From a virus, in IMG/VR virus record IMGVR_UViG_3300042466_000463, positions 1 through 55,010 of that record: a DNA stretch of 55,010 nt; one strand, written 5' to 3'. Position numbers and translations under genes: made by a program. The notes beneath the pieces were generated by a model that was given only the letters and a program-made list of their open reading frames with translations, made no database searches and was not told the DNA's origin. Position 1 is the first letter of the stretch, and the number at the start of each line of letters is the position of its first letter. Below are positions 22,559 to 33,500 of the stretch, piece after piece.

Positions 22559-23221
22559 GTGAATATAAATGACTGCTTTAAAATTGTAGCCTATCTAGTA
22601 GATAAGTATCAAGGAACAGGCGTATCTCCGGAGGACTTTAATAGGATATTTCCTATGGCAGAAAGGTCTTATTTTGATATGCTTGCAGGTGGTGTTGAGG
22701 ATTTTCAACCAGGAAGACCAATATCTAGAATAGGTATAGGAATGGGTAATAATGTAAATGAGGCATTAGCTGCATTTATACAGACATCTACCCTAACCAT
22801 AACTTCAGGAAGTGCTAACGTTCCTGCTAATTTGTTTAAATCTATAGCACTAAGAACAACCGGTAATGTTGATATACCTAGAATAGACCATGCAAAACTT
22901 GCTAGTAAATTAAATAGCTCAATAGATGCTCCAACTTTAACAAGGCCATGCTTTAATGAGGTTGGTTCTACTTATAGATTCTACCCTACAACATTAACAA
23001 CAGCTAATCTAACATTTCTTAGATTACCAAATCCTCCTGTTTGGGGATATACAACAGTAGCCGGAAGGCCTGTTTATGATGCTGGAACTAGTACTCAGTC
23101 GGAGTGGAATGACGCAGATTTAAACAAGATAATAATGAGAGCTGTTGGTCTAATTGGCGTAAGTATTAATGACCAATTAATTATACAAGCTGCAAATCAA
23201 GTTAAAGACAAAGGAGAATAA
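22559..23221 (+). CDS. Neck or head-completion protein candidate (220 aa)
   Basis: It starts with GTG; the nearby ATG is out of frame. The 220-residue product has a helical start, a Gly/Asn-rich middle and the pattern FLRLPNPPVWGY followed by SEWNDADLNKIIMRAVGLIG. I recall this pattern from structural proteins of other Bacteroidota podoviruses. It opens the neck/tail gene row. The exact place in the virion is not known. Confidence 0.68.
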   Translation: MNINDCFKIVAYLVDKYQGTGVSPEDFNRIFPMAERSYFDMLAGGVEDFQPGRPISRIGIGMGNNVNEALAAFIQTSTLTITSGSANVPANLFKSIALRTTGNVDIPRIDHAKLASKLNSSIDAPTLTRPCFNEVGSTYRFYPTTLTTANLTFLRLPNPPVWGYTTVAGRPVYDAGTSTQSEWNDADLNKIIMRAVGLIGVSINDQLIIQAANQVKDKGE

Positions 23222-23224
23222 CGA

Positions 23225-23830
23225 ATGAATAGAAGTCAATTTATAGAATTAGTAAGAAGGAATTACTACAATGGTATTCCTAGTTCTGATGCAGAATTAA
23301 CATCAGAAGAAGTTGATTTGTATGTAGATGCTGCGGTAGGTAGAGCTGTTACAATAAACTATAGAGAAGCTATCGAGTTAGATGGAATTGAAACTATTGG
23401 AGATGTATTCTATTCTACATTCAAAGGTTTTACAATAGCTAAAGATAACGATACAGGATATTATTATTTTGATTTACCTCAAGCGCCATTAGCGTCAAAA
23501 AGAGGTTATAATATAGCGACATTGACTTTTCCTGTTAGTTCAGGATTAGCTAAAGCTCCAATACAAATATCTGTTAAAGAACTTGATTATATGGACCAAT
23601 TACCTATACCGCCAAGTAAGATATTCTTCTGGCCTGAAGGTAAAAGATTATACATGAAGAGCTACATTAACTTAATAGGCAGAACTCCTATTGTAAGAAT
23701 GGTTAGCCCTAAAATAGATGAGATACCAGAAGATTACATTGCTTCATCTATAGATTGGATTATGGGTCAATTAAGAATTAAAAAACAAACACCTCAAGAC
23801 TTATCTAATGATGGTGTTGATAAAGCGTAA
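23225..23830 (+). CDS. Structural protein of the neck or tail tube (201 aa)
   Basis: A 201-residue protein with a helical N-terminal part (MNRSQFIELVRRNYYNG) and a beta-rich C-terminal half with IPPSKIFFWPEGKRLYMK. It lies 3 nt behind the previous gene and 6 nt before the next. Order and size suggest a connector-type protein. No family named with confidence. Confidence 0.65.
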   Translation: MNRSQFIELVRRNYYNGIPSSDAELTSEEVDLYVDAAVGRAVTINYREAIELDGIETIGDVFYSTFKGFTIAKDNDTGYYYFDLPQAPLASKRGYNIATLTFPVSSGLAKAPIQISVKELDYMDQLPIPPSKIFFWPEGKRLYMKSYINLIGRTPIVRMVSPKIDEIPEDYIASSIDWIMGQLRIKKQTPQDLSNDGVDKA

Positions 23831-23836
23831 TAAATT

Positions 23837-24607
23837 ATGAGTAAAGCAACAGCACAATGGGTTCCGTTAGCAGAGGTTATATATAACTATATAGACCAGG
23901 CTCATCTAACTAGTGCAGAGTTTAGAAGACTTTGGGCTCTAGGAATTAGAGGTGTTAATGAGTTGGGAATGGATGTGTTCTATACTCCTAAAACAGAAAA
24001 GTTAGTAGTTAAGCCAAACAAGACTGTTGATTTACCTGCCGATTATTTAGCATACACTAAAATAGGCGTACTGAATGCAGATGGCGAAGTTGCCACCTTG
24101 AAAAGAAATCCGAATAAAACGGCTTACAAGATAGCTGACGCAGATAGAACTAGCAATAACACAGATGACGGAATAGGTGATGCTTATGATAGCAGATTCT
24201 GGAGTTATGTAAACTATTACAGTGGAGCAGGTTATGTTAACTTGTTCGGCAATGGTTCTATGCTAAATGATGCAGGAGAATTCAATATAGACGAGGAGCA
24301 AGGTTTTATATATTTAGATAACGACTTTGCTTACGATTATATCATACTAGAGTATCTATCAGATGCTTCTAATGACACTGATTTTAAAATACCAATTCAG
24401 ATAGTAGAAGCTACTATTGCATTTTTAGCATGGAAAGACATAGAGTTTCTTGCTTCTTCTAGAAAAGTTAATATGGGAGAAAAGCAGTTAAGAAAAAGTA
24501 ACTACTATAATCAGAAGAGATTAGCTAAACAAAGAGTTAACCCAATAAGACTTTGGGAGGCTAATAGCACTATAAGAGCAGGACAGAAATTGGTTGTTAA
24601 AGGATAA
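23837..24607 (+). CDS. Tail-tube A / gp4-type connector candidate (256 aa)
   Basis: A 256-residue protein that fits the tail tubular protein A type (T7 gp11, P22 gp4) by position and pattern: a helical start, a central beta sandwich (DLPADYLAYTKIGVLN), then IYLDNDFAYDYIILEYLSD and a helical end. Such proteins form the ring that joins portal and tail. Based on order and style, not on a full match. Confidence 0.65.
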   Translation: MSKATAQWVPLAEVIYNYIDQAHLTSAEFRRLWALGIRGVNELGMDVFYTPKTEKLVVKPNKTVDLPADYLAYTKIGVLNADGEVATLKRNPNKTAYKIADADRTSNNTDDGIGDAYDSRFWSYVNYYSGAGYVNLFGNGSMLNDAGEFNIDEEQGFIYLDNDFAYDYIILEYLSDASNDTDFKIPIQIVEATIAFLAWKDIEFLASSRKVNMGEKQLRKSNYYNQKRLAKQRVNPIRLWEANSTIRAGQKLVVKG

Positions 24608-24619
24608 AAAAAATAATAA

Positions 24620-27600
24620 ATGCCTCAAGAGAAAAAGCAGTTTCAGGGTATACTAAATCTACAAGATTCAGAAGATATTATACAGTCTGGTCATCACATA
24701 GATGCCATGAATATAACCTTCAGAAATGGAATAGCTGAAAATATACTTGGCAACAGAGAGTTAGGTAGCTTGTCGTTACTACTCCCTAGCACAGGAACCA
24801 ACGTATGTATATGTGCTTATAATGATGAATTAAGAGGTAAGTTGATTATATTCAACGCCAACTCTTTAGGATTTGATGGGATATACAAAATGTCTACATT
24901 AGACTCTGCGGCAGCAACTAGAATATATCAAGCAGGAACTGCATCTTACCCAAATATATTAAATTTTAACACAGCTAATAAGATACACTCTGTAAATATT
25001 CTTTACGGAGAAACAGAGGCTGATGATATTTTATTATTTGTAGATAGTCTAGGAAGACCTACGAAAATGAAGATGTCTAGATTCATAGCTAATGAATACT
25101 CTGCATCTGAAATAAATAGAACATATATTGATGTTCATGTTAATCCACCAATGTCTCCTATTAAATGCACCTATGAGCACGATAATGCTGTTACTGCAAA
25201 TAACGTAAGAGACTCATTATTCCAATTTAGATATAGATTCGTATATGATGATAACGAGAGAAGTACATGGTCTCAGGCTAGTATAACTCCACTTCCTTTT
25301 GACTACCTAAAACAACAGGGAACAAAGAATAATTCAAGAATTGCATTATTTATGTCAACTGGCGGAAGCAACGTAAAGAAGATAGAAATCGCAGCAAAGG
25401 AAACAAAGGGAGAAGTTACTTCTGATTATTTCTTAGTTGACTCTATAGATAAAGCGATATTATCATTATCAGATAATTCTGTTTATAAATACAACTTCTA
25501 CAATAATGGCGTTTATGAGTTTTTAGACCAAAGAGAAATAGACTTAATATTTGATAAGGTTCCAGATGAAGCTAATACTCAAGAGTTATTGAATGGTAAT
25601 GTAATTATATATGGCGGTATTAAGGAAGGATATGATAACCCAACTGTAACAGGTTCATTATCATCTGAATTAAATAACTACTTAACTCAGCCAAATGGTC
25701 TTTTATTTGTAGCTTCTTCAAGAGGAGAAGATAGTTCTAATACTGCAGGAAGTATAGTCCTAACTATTGCCGGAACAGGAACGTTAGACGTAAATAACAC
25801 TACATCTATTTTAGATTCTGTTAATGCAACAGGTCATACATATATAATAAATATGGTTGACTCTTTAGGAGCTCCCGTTAATATCACGTATGATGCAACA
25901 TCACAAACAGTGGACACAATACTAGCAGGCATAGGAACCGCTGCTACAGGATTAGGATTTACGGTTTCAGCAATATCAAATCACTCGATTACTATATCTA
26001 AATCAGGTGTTAAATTATTAAGCTCTTCATTTAGAGCAAATAATCAGAACATACTATCTGACTCATTTAATGTTTATAGTGAATTAGCTAAAAACTCATT
26101 CTACTCTTTCGGCTTAGTTTACTTTGATGTAAAGGGGAAAACAAATGGAGCAGTGTATCCTATTCAAGCATTTGATAAGAGCACTAGCGAATATGCATCG
26201 TTTCCTCCACTTATGTACGACTACATAGTAAATTATATAAAACTATCAATAACTAGCAGACCGCCATCATGGGCTGTAAAATATTCTGTTGTAAGGAGTG
26301 ATAATAAAACCATAGATAAGCAGATAACTTGGGTTACCAATGACGTAGCGACAGGTTCGTCAGACTCTGCTATTTCAGCAGATGCGTTAGTAACCTATGT
26401 TGGAATACAGAACATGGGTGTATATAACGAGATACTTAATTCAGAAAGCGGAATTAACTACGACTTTGTAGAAGGAGATAGAGTTAAGTTCGTATCAAGA
26501 TATCAAACAGGTACATTTAATGACCTTAAGATTACGTATCCTTCCGGAACATACGATTACGAAATAATAGGAACAGAAATTAATCCTAAAATAGGTGGAA
26601 AAGCTAGAGATGGTAAATATTTAAAATTAAGATACTCTGACCTATCTAGTGATATATCAGCTCAATTCAAAGTTGATGGTAGCATGTTTTTTGGTAACTA
26701 CTTGATTGTAATCTATAGACAAAAGAAAAGGTCTTCAAGTGATAAAACATTCTTTTATGAATTTGGGCCTAGTTTAGGAATAGGAGATGCAGGACTTGCA
26801 ACAAGATATCATATTGGTAATGGTCAGGCATCTGATGATAATAATGGAAATCAGTCAACAAACTTGACGCATCCTGCATTAGTAAGATTCCATACAGGAG
26901 ATTGTTATACTAAATACAGGAATAATATACCTATTGTACTAGGTAAATACGAGGGCTCATTAACTTCATATAGTCATAATGTAAGTGCTGGAGATAAATA
27001 CTCCACAATGAAGATGAGTATGCCTAGCCAAGACAATACATCATTTAGAGTAAGTTCTCAAACAGAGCAATTATCTAATGGATATGGATTAGGGGATTAT
27101 CCATTATACGCAAACGATGCAGGATTCTTCTTTTTTAATAAATCAACAACGGAAGAACTTAAGATAAGGATTACAGGAACATTTAGGGCTTACGGAACTA
27201 AAACTTCATACATGAAACTTGTTCTTAAAAAAGTTCCTTCACTAGCTCCCCTTACTGTTACTACAACAGACCTGACAGGAGTTGTGGATATATCAAATGC
27301 CCCTGTTGCTTCAGGAAGCCCAGGAGCTCCTGTTGAAGTTCAATTTGATAAGGTGATATCTGTTAGACAAACAGACAAAATTTCATTGATGGCAGAGGGT
27401 ACTACTTTTTCTCAATCTGTTGTTTTATTCTCTGAATTCAATATTGAGGTTTATAGAAATGTAGAAAAAATACATGTTACCGAGGAACTAGTATCAGATT
27501 CTAGTAGGCTATACTTCAGTGGAAATGGTAGACCGTTTCTTTTTGATAGAACCGCAAAAAGAGGATACTATGGCAATCTTGTTAGATATAGCCAAAACTA

Positions 27601-28618
27601 CTTAGCAGGAAGTTCGATAAATGATACGAATAGATTCTACGATAGCAACCAAGACGAGTATGACCTTCAGCATGGAGATATTGAAAGATTCAAATCTAGA
27701 GATAAGTCTCTTAGAGTATTCCAGCAAAGAAATACAGGAACAGTTCCTATCTTTCAATCCTTAATTCAGGACACATCAGGTTCTAGTCTTATAGCTCAAA
27801 GCGACAGGATATTGAACAAAATTCAGTATTACTCCGGCAATTACGGGATAGGTAATCAGCCATGCTCATTAGCGTCATCTTCTTTCGTTGACTACTTTGT
27901 AGATACTGTAAATGGAGCTATAGTAAGAGTTAGCTTAGATGGTATTACCGCATTAAGTAAGACATACAAACTAGACGATTGGGCTGTTAGTAAGTTATCT
28001 AAATACTATAAGTTCGGATATAAGGATGTGATATTTGGAGCGTACGATAAGTTAAATAATAACTATGTAGTACACCTTCAGTCCGTTGCTAATATAGAGC
28101 CGGATTTAGCTATTACAGACACATATACACTTGCTTTCAACGAGCAAACAAACTCATTTGTTAGTTTCTATAGCTACTATCCAGAAGCAATGGTTTTCTC
28201 TAATGGAGGATTCTATAGCATGAAATCAGGCAAGGCATATATACACGATGTTGCTACAGCAGGCTCAAGAGCTAGGTTCTATGGAGTTGCAGGCGCTTGT
28301 TATATACAATGCGTATTCAACTCTTCAAGAGATGCTAAAAAGAGATTTAATGCATTAACCTACCTTGGAGATGGAGTTTGGGAAGTAGTTTCCAATACGT
28401 CTATAGGACAAGATAGTAACTTGATAGAGGCTGACTTTAGCAATGTAGAAGATAAGAAGCACGCAACAATGCTAAGGGACTCGAATAGCCCAGGAGGGTT
28501 AATTAATGGAGATGTATTGAAGGGTGATTGGATTAAGGTAAAACTATCAGCGAAATCACCGCAAAATAAAGTAAATTTGCATTTAGTAGAAGTAAACTTG
28601 TTAATACAAAATAGATAA
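24620..28618 (+). CDS. Large tail-tube B / stabilisation-type protein (1332 aa)
   Basis: A 1332-residue beta-rich protein. The N-terminal pattern (HIDAMNITFRNGIAENILGN, then repeated beta-strand units) is like tail tubular protein B (T7 gp12) and the crAss-like stabilisation protein. It follows the A-type protein directly and precedes the ejection proteins. It would form the tail nozzle. It is longer than T7 gp12 (794 residues), so extra domains are present. Confidence 0.7.
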   Translation: MPQEKKQFQGILNLQDSEDIIQSGHHIDAMNITFRNGIAENILGNRELGSLSLLLPSTGTNVCICAYNDELRGKLIIFNANSLGFDGIYKMSTLDSAAATRIYQAGTASYPNILNFNTANKIHSVNILYGETEADDILLFVDSLGRPTKMKMSRFIANEYSASEINRTYIDVHVNPPMSPIKCTYEHDNAVTANNVRDSLFQFRYRFVYDDNERSTWSQASITPLPFDYLKQQGTKNNSRIALFMSTGGSNVKKIEIAAKETKGEVTSDYFLVDSIDKAILSLSDNSVYKYNFYNNGVYEFLDQREIDLIFDKVPDEANTQELLNGNVIIYGGIKEGYDNPTVTGSLSSELNNYLTQPNGLLFVASSRGEDSSNTAGSIVLTIAGTGTLDVNNTTSILDSVNATGHTYIINMVDSLGAPVNITYDATSQTVDTILAGIGTAATGLGFTVSAISNHSITISKSGVKLLSSSFRANNQNILSDSFNVYSELAKNSFYSFGLVYFDVKGKTNGAVYPIQAFDKSTSEYASFPPLMYDYIVNYIKLSITSRPPSWAVKYSVVRSDNKTIDKQITWVTNDVATGSSDSAISADALVTYVGIQNMGVYNEILNSESGINYDFVEGDRVKFVSRYQTGTFNDLKITYPSGTYDYEIIGTEINPKIGGKARDGKYLKLRYSDLSSDISAQFKVDGSMFFGNYLIVIYRQKKRSSSDKTFFYEFGPSLGIGDAGLATRYHIGNGQASDDNNGNQSTNLTHPALVRFHTGDCYTKYRNNIPIVLGKYEGSLTSYSHNVSAGDKYSTMKMSMPSQDNTSFRVSSQTEQLSNGYGLGDYPLYANDAGFFFFNKSTTEELKIRITGTFRAYGTKTSYMKLVLKKVPSLAPLTVTTTDLTGVVDISNAPVASGSPGAPVEVQFDKVISVRQTDKISLMAEGTTFSQSVVLFSEFNIEVYRNVEKIHVTEELVSDSSRLYFSGNGRPFLFDRTAKRGYYGNLVRYSQNYLAGSSINDTNRFYDSNQDEYDLQHGDIERFKSRDKSLRVFQQRNTGTVPIFQSLIQDTSGSSLIAQSDRILNKIQYYSGNYGIGNQPCSLASSSFVDYFVDTVNGAIVRVSLDGITALSKTYKLDDWAVSKLSKYYKFGYKDVIFGAYDKLNNNYVVHLQSVANIEPDLAITDTYTLAFNEQTNSFVSFYSYYPEAMVFSNGGFYSMKSGKAYIHDVATAGSRARFYGVAGACYIQCVFNSSRDAKKRFNALTYLGDGVWEVVSNTSIGQDSNLIEADFSNVEDKKHATMLRDSNSPGGLINGDVLKGDWIKVKLSAKSPQNKVNLHLVEVNLLIQNR

Positions 28619-28620
28619 TC

Positions 28621-29199
28621 ATGGCAATAGGACCAGCAATAGGAACAGCGATAGGCTTAGGAACCGCAATTTATGGTGGCATATCAGCAGGGAAAGTAAG
28701 AAAAGGATTAGAAAGAGAGATGGCTAATAGACCAGGCCTGTCTACTCCAGCTGCACTATCTAAACTAGTATCAACAGCAGAAGATAGAGAAAGAATGGGG
28801 CTATCTGATGCCGCAAAAAATCTAGCTCAAACAACTGCCGCACAGGGCATGTCTACCGGAATTTCTGCTTTAACTAGGGCAGGTAGAGGTGGTATTATGT
28901 CAGGAGCAAGTAATCTTATTAGAACTCAACAAGAAGCAGCTAATCAATTAGCTGTTCAGGATGAAAATGCTAGATTAAGAAATCAAGCTGCGGCACAACA
29001 GGCTAGAGGCATGATGGCTCAGAACCAAATGGCAATACAAAAAGATAGACAAGAAGCATATCAAGAAAAACTATCTTTCTTGAATCAGAGATATAATCAA
29101 ATGCAAGGGTTAGCTAGTCAAGGATTAGGTGTGGCGGCATCATCTGCAGCAAAAATTGAGAAAAATCCATTTGCAGGATTATTTAAGAAAAACCCATAA
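28621..29199 (+). CDS. Internal virion / ejection protein candidate (192 aa)
   Basis: A Gly/Ala-rich N-terminus with a hydrophobic start (AIGPAIGTAIGLGTAIYGGI), then a Gln/Ala/Arg-rich helix (about 100-160). This resembles T7 gp14-type and other small ejection proteins that insert into the host membrane. Located directly after the nozzle protein. Inferred from composition and place. Confidence 0.65.
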   Translation: MAIGPAIGTAIGLGTAIYGGISAGKVRKGLEREMANRPGLSTPAALSKLVSTAEDRERMGLSDAAKNLAQTTAAQGMSTGISALTRAGRGGIMSGASNLIRTQQEAANQLAVQDENARLRNQAAAQQARGMMAQNQMAIQKDRQEAYQEKLSFLNQRYNQMQGLASQGLGVAASSAAKIEKNPFAGLFKKNP

Positions 29200-29208
29200 A
29201 CCAAAACA

Positions 29209-30531
29209 ATGGCAGCATTTAAGTTTAATTTACAACAACTCGATTTAACAGGAGCTTATGATAGGTACCTTAAAGAGTTAGAGGAGCAAAAGAAGCAGGA
29301 GATATATGATAACAAGCTTGTAGAGCAGGAGGTTAATGATTTTACCAAATACTACAATATAAAGAATATCAGGGATATAGATGCTAACTTGTTAAAGGCT
29401 TCATTTGGTGAATATAGAGATGCTGCAAATAAATTTAATAAAGCTACTAGAAGAGGCAATGTAGATGAGGCAAACGCTAATAGAGAAAAGATGCAGAAAG
29501 CGACTGTTGATATGGGTGATATCTACAGGAGGTCTTCTTCAGCAAAGACTGTTCTTGCAGACTTAGCTGTCATGAAGAAAAAAGAAATAAATGGAGAGAT
29601 TGTGATAGACGATGATGAGTATAATAAGAAATTTACATTATTCAAGACAGGTAACCTAGATGATATAACAACTAATTATGGTACTGAAGATACATGGGGA
29701 GACGTGGTGAATTCCGTATCTCTTAATAATAACAAGTATAATCAAGGTCTTGCTAAATCTATAAATGCGTTCCAGCTTCCTTCTGTTTCAATAGATAAGA
29801 ATCAGAATTTCATAAAAACGGGAACTCCTGTTAGTTATGAGGTTAGGAAATTAGCTAATGGAGATGAAGTGAAATACCCTGTGTATGAGTATAAACCGGA
29901 CTATCAAAAGGCTTTAGTTCAAGCTAGCCTTCAGCCAGAGTCTTATAAAAAGAAGACAATGAGCGATATTAATGCAACCATAGCTCAAGGTGGAGTTAAT
30001 GGAGATGTGGCAAAACAGATACTTCAGAAAGCAGCAACAGCGTTTGGTAAGGCTCCTGAATCAGTTACAGCAGACGAGTTGCTTGCATACAAAATAGCTG
30101 GAGAAACTAGAAAGGATATAGACGAGAAAGAGGGTATGAGTATCTATGAGCTTAATATAAAGAATGCTCAGATTAAATACAAGAAAGAGCTTGATGATAA
30201 GAAACTGCAAATTGCAAAAGCTAGGGCAGCTAATAAAGGCAAGGGAGGTTCAGGCAAAATAACAGGACTAGAAATTACTGCCATAAAGAATTATTATGAT
30301 GCATCAAAAGGAGATTTTACTGACAATGCCACAGGTGAAATTAAACCAGGTAAAGAGGCTATTTTTCAAGCATGGCTAAATGGGTTAACGGAATCCGACG
30401 GAACTACTAATAAGGTTATTCAATTTTTCCATAAAGTAGCTCCTAAAACCAAGACAGACCCTAAAGAAATGAATAGGGTGCTTCAAGGGTACATGAAAAA
30501 TCCACAGAGCCTATACGGAGCAATGCAATAA
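29209..30531 (+). CDS. Internal virion protein candidate (440 aa)
   Basis: A 440-residue soluble, charged, largely helical protein with several coiled-coil stretches (YDRYLKELEEQKKQEIYDNK). No enzyme motif. Its place between the 192- and 1938-residue proteins suggests an ejected core protein, as with T7 gp15. Not recognised by family. Confidence 0.65.
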   Translation: MAAFKFNLQQLDLTGAYDRYLKELEEQKKQEIYDNKLVEQEVNDFTKYYNIKNIRDIDANLLKASFGEYRDAANKFNKATRRGNVDEANANREKMQKATVDMGDIYRRSSSAKTVLADLAVMKKKEINGEIVIDDDEYNKKFTLFKTGNLDDITTNYGTEDTWGDVVNSVSLNNNKYNQGLAKSINAFQLPSVSIDKNQNFIKTGTPVSYEVRKLANGDEVKYPVYEYKPDYQKALVQASLQPESYKKKTMSDINATIAQGGVNGDVAKQILQKAATAFGKAPESVTADELLAYKIAGETRKDIDEKEGMSIYELNIKNAQIKYKKELDDKKLQIAKARAANKGKGGSGKITGLEITAIKNYYDASKGDFTDNATGEIKPGKEAIFQAWLNGLTESDGTTNKVIQFFHKVAPKTKTDPKEMNRVLQGYMKNPQSLYGAMQ

Positions 30532-30558
30532 TAGCGGAACTCCTTAGTATAAAATTGG

Positions 30559-30592
30559 TTAGCTTTGCATATTACTGTAAAGCTAATTTTTT
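30559..30592 (+). terminator. Terminator overlapping a promoter box
   Basis: TTAGCTTT (30559-30566) pairs perfectly with AAAGCTAA (30579-30586), followed by six T that end at the ATG of the next gene. The left arm contains the -7 box TAGCTTTG (30560-30567). Read-through RNA can form the hairpin, while RNA started at the box lacks the left arm. Confidence 0.7.
30560..30567 (+). promoter_or_regulatory. Bacteroidota-type -7 box inside a terminator arm
   Basis: TAGCTTTG ends 25 nt before the ATG at 30593. It is embedded in the terminator at 30559-30592. Confidence 0.62.
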
Positions 30593-33500
30593 ATGGAAGA
30601 TATCCAAAACGATAATCAACAAGAGCCTAAAAACGGAGGCTCTCCAAAAAACGGAGGCTCTTCAATAGGACCACCGAAACCAATAACGCTTCCAAATACT
30701 GGAATACTAAGACGTATTTTCGAAAAAGGAATTCAAGATGGAACTATCCAGCCAGGACCCATTAGTCCTGCTAAAAAAGTTGAAAGATTATTCATAGGTA
30801 ATACCTCAGAGGCTCAACCTAAACCTATCTCTATGCAAGGTGCCGGAATGGGAAAGCTTCCTAGAATAAAAGAACAACCTAAGCCTACATTAATTGGTCA
30901 GTTAGAGAAAGGTAAGCCAGTGGTAATAAGCAGTGATGATATTAATAAAATACAGAGCCTTGGTGACATACAGTCGTTTATTCCTAAAAGAATAATAACG
31001 GAAAAAGAGATAGAGGCTAATAGAACTAAATACCTTCCTGAAGCTATTACAAATACTATTGAAATAGCTAGAAATAGCGCACAGAATAAAGACTTATTTG
31101 ATAAAACCGTAGCTCCAAATCTTAGGAAAACATTACAAGAAGATTTTAATTCAGGAGAACTTAGTGTTAAATTAAATAAGGATAGATACCCTGTTATGAC
31201 TAGGGTAGTAGATGGATTTATTGAAAATATATTCAATGGAGTAATAGATAAGAAAAATATAATAGCATACGCTGATGAACATGATAGGCTAAGTGATGAA
31301 GAAAGAATACAGTTCTATTCAGGTAAAAGTACATTTAGGGTTCCTGTGCTATCTCAGGTAGGCTCTCCAACAAAAGACATTTATTCAGAAAGACCTAATC
31401 AAGAATATCAAGGTGCCGTTCCTACTGAAAGAGGAAAGGTAGGTGAAATAGCATACTCTATTGGTGGCGTACTTCCTGACCTTGGTACAGGTGTAATAAC
31501 CGCTCCACTAAACTTAGTAGTTCCAGGATATAGTATAGCTGCAGTTGGTGCTGTTCAAGGAAGAGTAAGCGGAATCAATGCAGCGCAAGAAGCATTTCAG
31601 GTTGCAAAACAGAATGGACTATCTGATGAAGAGGCTTTACAGGTAGCTAAAAATGCAGAGAAAAGAGGAGCTGTTACAGGAGCTTTAGAAGGTGCTGCTA
31701 GTCAGTACTTTGGTACTAAAATATTCAAAGCATTCTCTAATCCTGCGACTAAAACAGCATTAACAGGATTTGCAAATCAAGCTAAAAGCTTTTTTAAGAA
31801 CGCTGTAACTAAAACAGGTAAGACCGCAGGAGCATTAGCATCCGATATGGGTGTAGCTGGTTTTATGGAAGCTGTTAGACAGCAAGGGTTAGCTGACGAG
31901 GGATTAATAAATCCAAACGCAAGCAAGCAGATTATATCAAACATTGAGATGGAAGGTTTGGTTGGACTTATATTTGCCATTGCCGGTAAGGCTGTTAAAG
32001 TATCTAAGAACTTAAATTCTTATGCAACATCAGTATTGGCTACAATGGACCCTGATGATATGGTTGACTATGCAACTGAATTAGAGTTAACTGGACAAGT
32101 AGAACCCGGATTTGCGAATACTGTTAGAGATGAAGTTAATAAATATAAGGAAGCCAAAAAAGCAGCAGGTGACAATGTTGATGTTGAAATTGAACCCACT
32201 GTCGTTGGTTTGATAATGAAGAAGAAGAATCTTCAAGAAAAACTAAAAGCTGCTGATGAAACAATTAAGCCTCAGATACAAGCAGAAATAGACGAATTAA
32301 ATACAAGAATTACTACTACACTTGATACGAAAGTTCCTCAAGAAGTAGATGATAAAACACAATCTAAAATAGAACAAGATGCCACTAAAGAAATCGAGCA
32401 AGTCCCTACCGTACAAGAAGGCGGTACAACAGAACCTACGGGAACTCTTCCTGGACAACAAGAAGTCGGGCAAGGAGAAGGGGGCCAACGGCAAACCACG
32501 CAGCAAGGAGCAAATATTGGCGATAGCAATATCGGCAGCCAAGCGCAAGTAACAGAAGCGCAACCAACAGAAACAGGTAAGGAGAAAACTAAAAAAGCTG
32601 GGGATGCTATTAGGGCTTTCAAAATAAAACAAACTCCAAATACACTAGACACTAATGTGTTCGGTATACCTATAGCAATGTATAATACAGTTCTAGATGT
32701 TGCTGCAAATGCCGCTGATTTAGGAGCCGATGTTGTAGAAGCTGTTAGGACATACCTATCCGAACAGAACCCTGAAGATATAGCCGGCATTGATGAAAAT
32801 GCTTTAATTGAAGATGTTAAGTCTAAAATCCCTAAGCAAGAAGCTGCTACTATTGAGCAAACCAAAAAAGCATCCTTAAAGGAATCCATGGATGCAAACT
32901 CTGATAAAAGAGTTCAAGAAGAAAAGAAAGCCGCTAGAACCGTAAACAAAACAGCATGGAGAAAACTTTTAAAGGCTGTTGATGATAATCAGGTTAACGT
33001 AATAAAGGAATTAAGAAAGACAGGTAGATTTTCTGATTTATTAGTTTCGGCATTAGAGGCTACTAGACATACGTCTACAGATTCAAATCAAAGAATATCA
33101 GATTTCGATAACAATGTTTATAATGGATTAAGCGAAAAGCCTAGTATTGAAATAGAAGGTTCTTTATATAGCGAAAAAGATTTGCTAAATAAGGTTATAA
33201 TGGCTAAGAGAATTATAGAGATTCAAAAAATGCTTGGAGACAAGTTTGGTAGATTCCAGTCATTAGACGCAGAATACAATGCAGCATTAGAAGCGTATGC
33301 AGCAATAGATGAAGCAACAGCCAAGAACAAGAAGAAGTTTGATAAAGTTGCTGATAAAATAAAAGACTTAAACAGACAAATAGTAGAAGCTAATTTAGAT
33401 GAAAACAATCAAGAAGGATTCGACAAATTAGTTGATGCTGTTAGAGTGCAGCACGATAAGGCAGATGCTATACTAGCTGAGATGGAGTCGTTTTCTGAAG

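Noticed and set aside
32338-32889. 183-residue minus-strand open frame inside the giant ejection protein gene
   Set aside because: Shadow of the plus-strand gene; Cys/Ser-rich sequence with no support and no room for a promoter.
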